Shown here: in pieces, positions 1-11,962 of the stretch
How the letters are laid out: each line of letters begins with the position of its first letter
Numbering within the stretch: position 1 is the first letter of the stretch
Source: Oscheius onirici
Taxonomy: Eukaryota; Nematoda; Chromadorea; Rhabditida; Rhabditidae
DNA: 64,000 nt
Assembly: GCA_932521025.1 (NCBI GenBank)
Contig: OW051468.1
Span: 8,866,064-8,930,063 of the forward strand
Direction of reading: 5' to 3'
Translations under genes and position numbers: made by a program
The notes under the pieces: model-generated
What the model saw: only the letters and a program-made list of their open reading frames with translations
What the model was told of the DNA's origin: nothing
Database searches by the model: none

Positions 1-2068
1 GACCGAATGCGGAAAAGACGCAGCCGGAGGTAAGTTAGGGTTGCCGAAAAGAATTGCAGTCCACTGATATACCCTGCCTCCCCAAGTGCACCGATACGAT
101 ACGGGTGCGGACTCAAACTCTGGGAGAAATTATTTTCTCGGCGGGAAAGTTCAATGTTACAACAGTCTAAGTTTTAGATAAACTGTGCAGTATGGGTTAC
201 GCCAAAATATCAGGTCCCGCGCGACAAAACTATTTTTCACCTTATTTTTCTCTTTTTTGTCACTTTTTCTTCCGTTGTCATATACGGGTACAACCCTCGA
301 TACTGTTAAAAAACTGGTATAAAAACCTCGGTAAATCCAGTAAAAAAGTGGAAAATAGTTTTGGCTCGCGGGACCAGATATTAGAAACTCATTTTGGCGA
401 GCCCTATAACAGCATAAATATTTTTTTTTGAATTTTTGTACCTCTTCACCGGATGTGACGTTTTCTGCCGAGAACAATGTTTGTCGAAACTTTTTCATTT
501 CGCGCCCGACACAGTACAAGAATGTCGCAAGGCTCCTCATCCATCTTCATTCACAGTTCGTCGTCGGGAGTGCGCCGCAGAGAGCGTAGAGGACGACATT
601 CCAGCGAAAGTGCGGCTAAACAAAGAGACAACGAAACCTAGATTGAGATATGAGTCCTTCATTTTGACACTCTCGGACCGCAAAGGAGACAGAGAGTGGC
701 GTAATGAGGCGACAGATATGACCTTGTCAGTAGAGTTAAGTCGACCGGTAATTGCAGAGGTAGTTCTTTCAGATGGGGAAGAAGATAAAGTACAGTTTTT
801 AAATTGGAACTAATTGTTCGAGGGAGTGAGGGATCCGGGTCCTGTAGTCTGTTTGAAGATTGTGATACCGTAACTTTTAAGAAATGATTGAAGAAGACAA
901 GACCGTAATCATTTATATTCGCTTCAGAACCCACATAACCGCTCAAATACAAAGTTTAGCTGCGTATTCTTGGGTATTCAATTTTCTTCTGGGTTGCTTC
1001 TAGTCCATTGGTTGAAAATGGTGAAAGTAGCAAATTCAAGCCATTTTGAGTGTTCACGCCAAAATGTTTTGAACGAACGTAGACTCCGGCTAAAGTACAA
1101 CCAAAGCTTTATCGGAACCAACGGTTCGCCGAGGCAGCCGCTCTGACTCCACAGTGTGAGATTCGACCCTACTACTGTCTGAATAATCCCTTCTCATAAT
1201 GTACAGAAACTGTCAATAACCAGATTGCGAGCTTCCCCTAAAAAATGAATTGTAGTTTTTTTTGCCTTTGAGAGAAGTGCAAAATTCGTCGATCTCGGAA
1301 GACTACGGCCATTTGCTCAGACACGAGGGATTTACTTCTGCTGAGAATCTGTCCTTGTCTGGAACAATCTATACTTTTCTTCAAAATCTAAATAAACATT
1401 CTGTGTCTTGTAACGAAGAACAACAAAACTATAATCTTCAAAATAAAGATTTCTATTCTTTAGTCCCGATGCCCCTTTTTCATCCCATGTTCGTCCGATT
1501 CGGGACAAGCCTATCACATCTCTCTCGTCGCTCTTCAAATATAATCATTTCCAAGACGGATATGATCGGCGGCGCGAAATTCTCGTGTTGATGAACGTCT
1601 TTGTCGCAAGTGCGAGATAACAGGGTGCTGCGCTGCTGGACAGGGGGCAGTCTGAAAAAAGGCAACATCTTTTTAGACTCTCTAAATGACCGTAATTCTG
1701 TGCGCCTCGGCTGTAAAACATCCTTTTGGAGGAGGACTTAATCGTCCGTGTCGTAAAACGTTTAACATGTTGTTCCGCCACCGATTCAGGCAGAGAGACA
1801 TGGTTTTCGTAACGAGGGACCATTTCAGTTAAAACACAGAAGTGTCAAAGCGAATACTGCTTAAAAAAAACTTAAAACATTAGATTTAAACGGAAAGGTT
1901 CATTATTAGCATTATTATTATTAAGGTGCACCGGTTGATAACACGACTGAGACGAAAATACATAGTATTCGAGAGAGAAAGTACAAGTTCCAAATTACCG
2001 TCAGTTATACATAGACATACATGACACACCCACCCATAAATAGGACAAATTAAGAAGAAAAAAGTAAT
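1..2068. other. Spacer left of the zinc-finger gene
   Basis: No open frame here has recognisable protein character or a consistent set of splice sites. The one structured item is a short inverted repeat at about 207-381, listed separately. The stretch just before 2069 is the 3' flank of the zinc-finger gene, which runs leftward. It is AT-rich (for example 1861-1925), as expected for a 3' UTR or spacer. Confidence 0.6.
207..381. repeat. Short palindromic MITE-like repeat
   Basis: The left end at 207-241 (ATCAGGTCCCGCG, then CAAAACTATTTTTCAC) reads back as the reverse complement of the right end at about 346-381, with a few mismatches. The enclosed sequence is about 100 bp of AT-rich DNA without coding character. 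Size and form fit a non-autonomous MITE-like element. I see no clear target-site duplication. Confidence 0.55.
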
Positions 2069-3781
2069 CTAAGCAGTTTCTACATCAACGACATCCTCAT
2101 TCTCTGGCTCCTCAGCCGGTGATTCAATCAAGCCACCGTTGTGATGATGCTGAATGTGGAGAACGAGGTTCGCTGGCCGAGAAGAAGAAAAATCACACAT
2201 GGGACAGGAAAAGAGACTCTTGGAGCCGTGTTTGGACCTGTGAAGACCAAGAGACTCGTGATCCTTGAATCGAGCCTCACAGCGATCACAGGAATGGATT
2301 CTGGGGACTGGCGTGAATGCTGAGCTCGTCAAACTCATCAAAGCCAGTGGGGAAATTAAAGGACTGTACTGTGGGGTCTGTTGGAGGAGAAGAAGAGCAG
2401 TAGTCAGATCCAGTGGCTGAGTAAGAAGGGATAGGAGATTTTCAGTTGGGAGGACGGCTCTCTCGACGGGAGACATGAACTGGGCCGGGCAGTTGCAATG
2501 GAGACGCATATGGCTCTCAAGATTAGTTCGGTCAGTCGAGCTCCAGCTACAGAAGTAACACTTGAGAGGGAGAGCTGAAAGTTGTGACTTTTTTCTGTCT
2601 TTTGGTGTTTTCCTACCAGTGGAATGTCCTTCCATATGGGCCAGGAAGTCCATCGAGTTCTGGGTCTCAAAGGGACACAGACCACACTTTCTCTGGTCTT
2701 CTTCCTCAGTTGATTGGACAGAATTTGTTGGAGAGGAGTCACCACGAGATCCCGAAGGTGAAATGGAGGAGAATGAAGAGACGGAAGGAGCTGGAAATTA
2801 CAATAATTTTTGGCGATCAGTTATTTCTAACCTTTTCTCTTGTAGATGGGCGTGATGTTCACTGTCAAATCACTCGAGGAACACGATCCCTTCTGTGCAT
2901 GACCAAAAGCCGATTCAAAATCGTCAAAAGCAGCGCCACAACGGCATTCATAAGGAGAAGTTCCGTGAGCTTGGCGCAGATGACCGACCATTAGAGAGAG
3001 TCCTTCTTGCTCGAACAGACACTGTCCACAGCGGTAGCTCAATGGTCTTCTGGCTGGAGAAAGCGGCTCTGGACGGTACAGTGGCGGAGAGATGTCTCCC
3101 ATCTCACAGGCATATGCTCTAGGCTTGTCTTCGTCACCGCGAACGGACATCAGGGTGGTTGTCGGGTCGAACGTCTTCGAACGGCTGTACTTGGACACGA
3201 CGCGGATTCCGTGAGTTTCTGCAAAAGATCACAGTTTTGAGAAGAATCTAGCTGAAAGACTCACTTGCCACATGACGGATAAGGTCAGCCTTCCATTTAC
3301 TGGTACGTGAGCAGTAGCGACATTTGAAGGGGCGCTCGGCGGTGTGAACTCTCTTGTGGCGAATCATCTCCGAGACCCATTTGCCCTGGTAGCCGCAGGT
3401 TGAACAGGTACGCGTCGAGACGTCCGGATCGTTTTCCATCTTCTAAAAACTGGTATGTAAAAGGATTCAGAAGAACAGTCGTACCTTCATCTCAATCTCG
3501 TCGTCTGGTCCCTCAATGGCTTCCTGTTCCGACAAGAACCTCTTCTGGAAGGGCTCTCGACTGTCATCAGCTCTTCTGGCTACCAATCCGTCAAGCGTGT
3601 TGGCGGGATTTGCCAACTCTCCACGTCTTCTCTTCTTCGGTTCCGAAGGACTTTCGGGAGAACTAGATGACGGCGAAGGATACTCCATCTCAGTGTTGGG
3701 CACCAGACCGGCGGAACTCAAAAAGGCTCCAAAATTGAAAGTCGGCGTCGTGGGAGTGGCGACGCATGTCTCACCGAGCAT
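2069..3781 (-). CDS. C2H2 zinc-finger transcription factor, about 8 fingers
   Basis: Probable DNA-binding nuclear regulator. Exons (minus): 3781-3485, 3442-3265, 3218-2832, 2790-2069, giving 527 aa in frame. Two tight N-terminal fingers are joined by an HTAERPFK-type linker (CSTCGYQGKWVSEMIRHKRVH, then CRYCSRTSKWKADLIRHVAKTH across an intron). A conserved-looking stretch GIRVVSKYSRSKTF follows. More spaced fingers come next (CGQC, CGLC, CYFC), and the protein ends with a C-terminal pair (CDRC, CPMC). A terminal finger pair recalls the hunchback/Ikaros-like group, but I do not claim orthology. Upstream are a Ser/Pro-rich segment and a basic KKRRR cluster. The start at 3781 was chosen because a TTTGCAG acceptor lies one base before it. 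The frame stays open further 5', so an earlier start is possible. Confidence 0.8.
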
Positions 3782-6700
3782 TCTGCAAATTCTTTTTAAA
3801 GTTTCGGATTGGAAAAGGGCAAAAGAGAGAGCAGGTGTGTTTGCCATTGGGTTGCGCTGGCTGACCAGGCAGGCAGAGAGAGACTGTTGAAACTCTTTCG
3901 GAAAAGCGCCTGGAACAAACTGGTACCGGCGAGCACACAGACAGCAAGGGGTTTGCTGCAACAAGAGCAAACTTTGGCATCCGAAAGGGCAAAAGAAGGT
4001 CAGAATTGCTGAACAAGATATTGGGGTTCATTGGCAATGTAGCGGATGAAACTAAAAAGGGCAATGATATTGAAGAGAGGCCTTGCTGTTCATCTTCTTT
4101 AGGTAGTTTCCGAATATTTTCAGATCTTCAGGGGACAGGATGTGAGGCTTTCAAGAAGCTGAGGGTAGTAGGCTGAGGGCTACCAAGGTTCTAAAGACTG
4201 GTAACTTGACTTCCAACTTAGACCAGAAGCTGGGATAGCGGAGAAACCCTCGATTAAGAATGGCAAAAGAGAATGGCTCCTGACCTTAAAGCTGGTCAAG
4301 ATTGAGATTCTGGTAGATTGAGTCAGCTGGACAAGTTTACGATCAAACAGTGAAACAGAGGGGACTGAGAATTCCTAAAGGAGTCAAAGAACGACTATGT
4401 AAAGTTTAGTAAAGTTTTTTTTGCCATATAAAGTTTAGACATGGCAGGGCTGAGATTCCATATCCAGGCCCTGCTCGTCAGTCAGTTCTAATAAACCTAG
4501 ACAGTCATTAGTAGAGAATCAAGTAAAGCCTGACTGTCAAGCCAGTCAGAGAGTCTCAAAACCCCTGAGGGGACTTGACTCTTCCTGGTCACCAGGCTGG
4601 GAGCCACCCTGGGCCATGAAGTGCGGCGCCAGCCGCAGCACAAGGGTCTGCCCTGTGCCGGGTCGCTTCCAGACACCCCATGTTTGCGTTGTACTGTATG
4701 CGCTGCGAGCCGTTTCGCCTTTTTCGAGAAGAGAGGTGGTTGCAAAAGAGTAAACAGTAAACGAAAGGTCTCTCTCTCTTGACCGGCACAAAACTTCCGG
4801 GCTGTAGAAGGAGTAAGAAGAAGAGGGGAAAAGCTTATCTAGTCGTGGGAACCAGCCTGTGACAATGTGCTGAGGCAGCACTGATAATAGGACAATTCTT
4901 ATCTCTCCTGAAGGTCATTTCTAGGAACATTTTCTGCCAGAGCAAAAATACTGCTTCTGCAGATCTTGCCACGTCCTACTCAAAGCCGGACTTGTTAGGA
5001 TAAGGACACTAGATCAAAGTTCTGTTTTAGGAGAAGCTGTTTTCCCGTATCTCAACTGCCCTTAGCTCACTGATCTGCTCAAGAGTATCAAAAGGGAGCT
5101 CTCTAGTACCCTGTCCCGTATTTTTCTTCGGTTATACAGTAATCTATCAGCTAGCGTCTTCTAGATCTGGCTACCGACAGAGTACAGATTATCCGGATCA
5201 GGTCCGGCCTGTCAGCCAGGTCTAATGTCTCCTATGTCAAACGTTTTCAGAGGATAAACTACACATCCTCGGGCAACTTTGTTAAAATTTGAAGCAAGGC
5301 AATCCCCATGATTGCGAACTAGACACTTGGTCAGAAAAGAAACATCAGAGATTAGGAGAGAAGTTTTCTAGAGAGAGTTTTTTGCTCCAAAGTTGGTAAG
5401 GAGAAGACGACTAACTGAAGCTGTTGACTTTACTCGGATAGCTCAAAATGCTGACTTCGACCCTCACACCGGCTTCCTCCCAACTTCCGCGTGTGTTTTG
5501 TGCAATATTTGCGCTGTTGCGCCTCCTGGTCGACGACCAACTGACCCACGATGAAAGAAGGAGAAAGAGTTGGAGAGAGGCCTTCTTCAGAAGATCCGCA
5601 GACGGAATGGCAAGGGAAAGGGCATCATTCCAATAAGAAACAATGATAAGAGTCGTTGCCTTGCCTGGAACGGGCTCGCACACCCAGGCACCACCTGGAA
5701 GAGTACGGCTTTGAAACAGCTACTGATAAAGCACTTTTTGAGCACTTGGAGACGTGGGACGGCATGGTACGGCCACGAGTTAAGTCTCGTCTTCTCGAAT
5801 TGTATAGTGTGACCATGTCTGAGTCTGTCGCACGTCATTGAACTCGTCTAGCAAGTTCAATAGATCTCAAACCGCTTGTCCCGACAGAGCCCTGTGACTC
5901 AGTGCCGGTCAGTGTTGGTTTATCTGTTTTCCGAGGGTCAGGCGGAAGTTCCCGCGTGTCGCCGTTTCAAAAAGCGAGTCTCACTGTCAGAGAGCACGAA
6001 GAATGGTTAACACAGGACTCCATTGAAGAAGGTTTCCTTTTGTTGTGTGTCTTGCACTGTTTGAAAACTGATAAGAAGTTCTCTGATCTGTCCCGGACAT
6101 TTTGGTGGAAAAGACTTTAGATTTTCTAAAGCTCCAAATGATCCTTCACAAAAAGACATTGTTCACAATGGCGCTTCCTCCATTATTTACCGTCGTCCCA
6201 ACACTGCTGGTACTAGAGGTTTCGACCGTGAGCGCGCGTTCAACTTGGTGTCGGTCATGGCCCGGCGGCGTTTGCTCAAGTTTCGCCCTTTTCGTTTGCG
6301 CTTCCAGAGGAGGTGCCGGATGGCACGCGAAACCGTCCCATCGTTTTTCCATGAGAGCTCGCTTTATTCGTGTACTTTCACTGGGAGGGAGTCAAGAATT
6401 TCCTTTGGACTCGACTCACGACGAAGATCTTAATGAAAACAGTGGTAGTCAGGCCAAGCGAGGGTACGAATTTAGCTGAAAAAAGAAGTGATATCGTCAT
6501 TTTTTGATCCCTTTAGAGAAACTCGAGGAGGTTGTGAATTGTGTTCTTCAAACAAGTCTCAGAATGTACCAAGAGTGAGATGCCGATCGAGAAAAATTCC
6601 ATAAAAAGAGGCTATGATAAAGAAGAAGGCAGGTTTTTATTCTCACGTTCAAAGAACCACTGTTAAGAAACTCAAAAGAACAACCTCAACTAAGACTGAA

Positions 6701-8640
6701 TCATGCCGGCAAGTTGCTTTTGAAGAAAGACGAAGCCATGCCCAAACTGGTCGATACCACCTCGTGGGAGAAATGGAAGATTACCAAGATAAACACTCGG
6801 GAGTATTTCGATACAGCTTTGTTCTGGTACTGTGCACCTCATTCAAATCTTTACTTTTGAATAAACGAGCTGTAGTTTTTTTCAATTCAAAAACGGAGAA
6901 TTGGCTATCAGTTTCTTCATGTTGCCGTCCCAATGGGATGGCAGTTCCAAAATTTCTTTCAACCTCTACATTTGAGCAGGGTCGGAAGCATTGTAATACC
7001 TCAAACTTGGGTAATTAAACCGAAGAGTCAGCCCGCTCTGCAGTAATGAAGGGAGCTGGCAGAGGCGATTGTACGGCAGAGGCCGGGAGAATTTTGGTCA
7101 GAGACGCAGAGGAGACATTGGCAACTTGCCAAATATTTTAGACTACAATCCCAAAGAAACACGCTAAGGATACTCAAGAAGACACACTTTACCCAATTCC
7201 TTGTAATTCGGAAAACATTCTGAAGACACAATTTCATCTAACAAAATCCATCTTTTCGTTTAAATCAACTTGAAATGGTCTGATGGTCAGTGACTTCTCT
7301 GTGTCCCTGCCACAAATTCTCCCGGTTTCTGCCGTATAATCGCTTCTGCCAGTTACCTTCATCACTGCAGAGCAGGTTGACTCTTCGGTTTAATTACCCA
7401 AGTTTGAGGTATTACGATGCTTCCGACCCTGCTCAAATGTAGAGGTTGAAAGAAATTTTGGAACAGCCATCCCATTGGGGCGGCAACAAGTGTTATCTTA
7501 CTAAACTTATCTATGTATCTTTCTGGTAATACTCGAGCTGGCAACCCCCTAAGTTCAAAATTTTAGCGCGTCAACCCCCTGGTGTTCATTTTTTGATGTT
7601 TTTACCCACTTTCTCTTTCTTTTATTAATTCTTTTCTTTCGAGAGATTTCTTTACATACGGTCAACAAGATCTTTTTGCAAGGTATGTCACGTCACAAGG
7701 CAGATTAGGGCACCGTTTCATTTGTACCGCATCCCCACAATATCAATAAATATAAAACATTGGTCTACTAAAACTGCGCGCCATACTTTTTTTTTGAAAA
7801 TGTTCATGAAATTGTGGGAACACCATTTGCATTGCAAAAAACCTCGTTAACCACCATGTTAGTCTCCCCCCCCCCTCTCTTCAATAATTTCGCATTTCCT
7901 TCAATTTCTTATTACGTTTACAATACATATCCCAGTTGCGTACTATATTTGTTCCCCTGTTTTGGTTGCGGTCCCGGAGGCGCGAGATATTTTCTCCGTT
8001 CTTTCTAGTCTTCTCTCTGATTATTGTAAACAAAAAATGTTTACAAATTCAATCGTTTTCGCGTAAAAATCTATCCACTCAAATACCTCTCTTATTCTAA
8101 TCTCTATCACCTTCCTCGAAATGCCACAAGGGATGCGAGCAGGCCAGGCAGCTGTGACCGATTGCCGCACGAGGATAAGGGCGAGGTCGCCAAACACAAT
8201 ATTTTTAGCCATTGTCCCCTCCCAACAGCGGCAATATGAGCTCACAGCAAGCCAAGATCTCGTATTCCTTTTTTCCAAACACTCCTTTGGTTTATAAACA
8301 GTGCGAAGGATATTATCGATTTCGCGCTAATTAACAGAGCGGGGAAGCTCCTCCCTCCGCTCAGTTTCTCTGCCCTCGCACGTACTGTTTCGCGCCCATG
8401 GCATTAGCGGCTTTAAACATTTTCAAGCTTAGAAAATTACTGAAACAAAATTTGAAAATCAAAAATAATTATAATTCCAATTTCAAGTGAGCTCAGTAGG
8501 AACACGGCTGTAAATTTTGTGTCCCGCGTTTACAACACTTGTTATTGATATTTGGGTTGTTCCCCGCTGCATTTCACCCTGTAAAACGCCCAATCTTTGA
8601 TTTCTTTCATATTTATAAATCATAATCCTATTTCAGCCAG
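3782..8640. other. Long spacer without a supported gene
   Basis: Many short open frames occur on both strands, but none has a recognisable domain, a plausible signal peptide or splice sites that extend it. Contents I can support are the foldback repeat at 6921-7487 and, near 8600-8640, the 5' flank of the next gene with an acceptor-like CTATTTCAG four bases before its ATG. Confidence 0.55.
6921..7487. repeat. Foldback element with 127-bp arms
   Basis: The arm 6921-7047 is matched as a near-perfect reverse complement by 7361-7487. Both carry the stretch around GGGTAATTAAACCGAAGAGT. A 313-bp unique loop (7048-7360) separates them. No frame in the loop resembles a transposase. This is probably a foldback or MITE-like transposon, or an inverted duplication. 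Confidence 0.8.
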
Positions 8641-9985
8641 ATGCGGGTGCTTATCTTCCTCTGCGCCCTCGTTCTTCTCCTCGAGGCTCGCGGAGGTGGT
8701 GGCGGAGGACGTGGAGGAGGCGGAGGTCGTGGTGGAGGTGGCCGTGGAGGCGGTTTCCGTAGTGGACCCAGTGCTGCCAGGTTAACTCTTTATCCTTTCT
8801 AAACCCTAAGCTTTTTCAGAGCCTCCGTTGCTCGAGGCTTCTCAGCCAAGGCATCCAGTGGCTTTGCATCTGGAGCTCGAACTTCGGGTCTAGGAGCAGC
8901 AGGTACATATCCTTGATTACCAGATCTTTTGATACACTTCGAACTATTTCGTAAGATGCGCTGCGAACTACGACAACACTCAGTCTTTGGCGCCAAATTA
9001 CGTCAATTCGCCGCTGCGCGCGACTAAAAATAGCCGCGCGGCTAAAAATAATGTTGACGCAGTTTCTAGAATTTCGCCTTGACGAAGAGTTTCGAAACTT
9101 AGAAAGGGTCCAGCATTTTTCTAGTAAAGCAACAATGATCTAGGATTTGAACCCTGGCTTGGCATGCGTCGTCCGCTTTGTTGAAAATTTGCTCGTGACG
9201 CCTCTGAAAGAATCAATTTTTCGTTTTTTAATCCTTTTTGCTAATTCTAGAATTAATCTTATAAGCTGGCAGCGTCGGACCAATTACGACTCAGTTTTTT
9301 TTGAGAATATGCAAAGATAGTCCGACATTTTCAGCTGGCCGAACATCGTTTGCAGGATCGCGTGGCGGCAGCTTCATCTATGTGAGCCCTTACATCCCCG
9401 TCTTGTAAGTTTTCTATTTAATTTTCTTTGACAAAAAATCTTTTTCTAGTTACGGTCATCGAAACTACTATTGGGGATCTCGTGGCTATACGAAGAGCGG
9501 AGAAAACGTCACGACCTGCCAGTTCAACATTACCGACGACGAAGAATTCCAAAACGTCGGTTTTATATTTTTTTGAAGTTAACCTAATGATTTTTAGTTT
9601 GCCTTCGAAAATGACGAAAAGCCGACCTCGTTGGTCTGGGAATGCCCTGTGAATCTTTGTGAACAGCAAATTCTCGGCTGTGGACATCCGTCCTTCGGTC
9701 TCACGTCAGTTTTTCTTCGTGAATAAGCAACGATCAATATTTTCAGCTGGCCTGTCATCATCACGAGTCTGGTCACCTTGCTGATTCCTTGGGAGGAGAT
9801 ACCAAAGTTTGTGGTTGGTTTCTAGTGTTTTTATTTATGGTTTCTGTTTTCAGAGAAAGTGCCGATCTCCCAGAGAAGCAGCTCCGTCCGAGCCTTCGGT
9901 CAAGTATCAGGCCGAGTATCGTCCCGCGCCTACTGATCCAAAGCAGGCTCCTTCCTCTTCTGCCTTCAAAGAAACTACTTCCTAA
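8641..9985 (+). CDS. Gly-rich secreted/membrane protein with CX-module-like Cys region
   Basis: Exons 8641-8780, 8820-8902, 9335-9404, 9450-9555, 9598-9704, 9747-9810 and 9854-9985 give 233 aa. A signal peptide (MRVLIFLCALVLLLEA) is followed by a run of Gly/Arg repeats. Next comes an Ala/Ser/Gly stretch, then a Cys region (TTCQFNITDDEEF, then VWECPVNLCEQQILGCG). A hydrophobic span WPVIITSLVTLLIPW leads to a short polar tail with many Pro and Ser. The arrangement resembles nematode CX-module proteins, whose function is unknown; the Cys pattern is not a full match. An acceptor-like TTTCAG lies four bases before the ATG. The donor after exon 4 (AAC/GTCGGT) is unusual but is the only one that keeps the frame. 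Confidence 0.75.
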
Positions 9986-11962
9986 ATGCCGCTTCTCTCC
10001 TTGCCAGGTATTGATTGATTCTCAATTGTTGTTCTTTCCTTCTTTTTTGTTAGTAGTTTTTCGCATAATACACTCTTTGTAAAAGAGAAAATGGACAAAA
10101 CGTTACTACATAAAAGGGAACAAATTGCTAGAAAGAAAAACCTTAAACTACCGTACTCGAGTCAAAATCGCCAAGTTTTTTCACTCGACTTTTTCGGGTG
10201 GCATCTGTATTGTTTTCCTTCTAGTGTCGATATACCTCAACATTTTTCGTTTTCGTTTTCGTTTACCCTGGCCTCCACATGTATGCTGACCCTTTTGATC
10301 CATGTTTTTTTACTCTTAATCATCCTCTAACAGGCACTACTTTGCGTTAAGTTTTACTTACAAAGCTTGACATGCTTGACTCCTCAGATCCTCTGGCATA
10401 CGAATGTACTGAAAACCAACTGTCATTTTTAATAATGGTGAATATACTCAATGCTTGTTTATGGGCAGACCGTCAGACCAAAACCGCTATGCTCTGTGCA
10501 AAAATATGACCGACTACCCTAAACACTTTCATTGCGGGACCCAGCAAAAAATATACGCAGTCAATTTTCACACTGAATATCTACGTTTTAGACTCGGTCT
10601 CACAATGAGGGTATGTCGGGTTACGGTAGTCGTTCTTATTTTTATCACGATATATTTGCCCTTCTTTTTTAATTTTTTTAGAGAAATCGATGTCATTCTT
10701 TTGTTTTTTGTAAAACCCTCTCGGTCCCGTCGCTCCAAACTTACGGTCATTTATGTACCTCTATGAATCTTACACCTCTACTTAATTATATTCTGTAACT
10801 GAACGGTCCCGCATTCTGATTCAATTTTGTTACTTTCGAAGGCAGATCCTCAATATTTTTAGTCGTCATAGTAAAGAGATTTCAGAGATATATATGCCCA
10901 AAGTTTTTTGTTTAACATTTTTGCCCACTTTCGCTTGATCCTCGTAGTGACCACGAACGCACAGTAGTCGACAGCCTTCATCCAAATTTTTTTATATGTT
11001 TTCGACTTTGAAAGGTTTTCGATTGCTGGAGTTAGTACGGTGCTACCCCTCCCATTTTATTTGTATACCTTTTTTTTCAATATCACAGGTCTAATCGCAG
11101 TAACCTACGGGACTGCTTGTGTATTCCCTTAAACACATAACTTTAAAAAAAACAGTAAAATACCCAAAAAGATTGACTGACTGACAAGGCTAAAATACAA
11201 TATTTGACTTTTTGTGTTTGACTTTTTTTCCAATCAAAAAACCTGGCGCCAAAAACTTGATTACGGTAGTTTCATCACATTTTCTTCATATTTTCCATTA
11301 AAATAACCAAAAAAAATTCAAGTCCATTTTCTCTTCATAAAAAAGTATCTACCCGGTTTTTCTTGTTCTGTAAAAGTAATAAAGTTTGGTTTGTACACCT
11401 TTTGTTTAATGAGTTTGGAACAGGCAGTGAATCAGAGGAGGGTGACTGATTGTGAGCTCTTACAATTGTCAGACGTACTAGGCCTTGAAGAAGGAAGCTA
11501 AACTGGACGAAACGACTGGATGAGATGGATGATCCAAAGCGATGACTGACTCTTTGGAGTCGTACTTGAGATTTGAGGACGATGTGAGCTCCGGAAGAGT
11601 CTGGATAAGACAGGCAAGAGAAGACGACGATGAGTATATTCGAGCAGTCCCCCCCCCCCCCCACCCTCTGATAAAAATAAATGTACTGGGTATAGGGAAG
11701 ATACAGAGTCATTGAAAACGCAAGGGACACAGTCCGATAAATGATGGGGGACAGTTGCTGTTAGACAAGGACCCGTTCAGAGAACATAAATTAAAAGAGA
11801 GTGGCATATGCTAATCCATCAAGGTGACTTTCTCTCCCTATTTTCGTTCTGTACAACCACTCTCCACAAGGGAGAGAGAAAGGCAGCTTTCATCTAGCTG
11901 CCCGCTCTGACCACACAACCGCCCACTAGCCATCACAGTATCCGGTTGAGAGACACGTTAAT
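9986..11962. other. Spacer between CX-like and cuticlin genes
   Basis: No supported coding region. The DNA is AT-rich with several TACGGTA and TTACGGTAG motifs. A 13-base run of C occurs at about 11650-11662. The last 150 bp are the 5' flank of the cuticlin-like gene. Confidence 0.55.

Noticed and set aside
11335-11730. 131-aa minus-strand frame through a poly(C)/poly(G) run
   Set aside because: Low-complexity, no domain, no supporting splice sites or signal peptide, and its frame depends on the length of a homopolymer.
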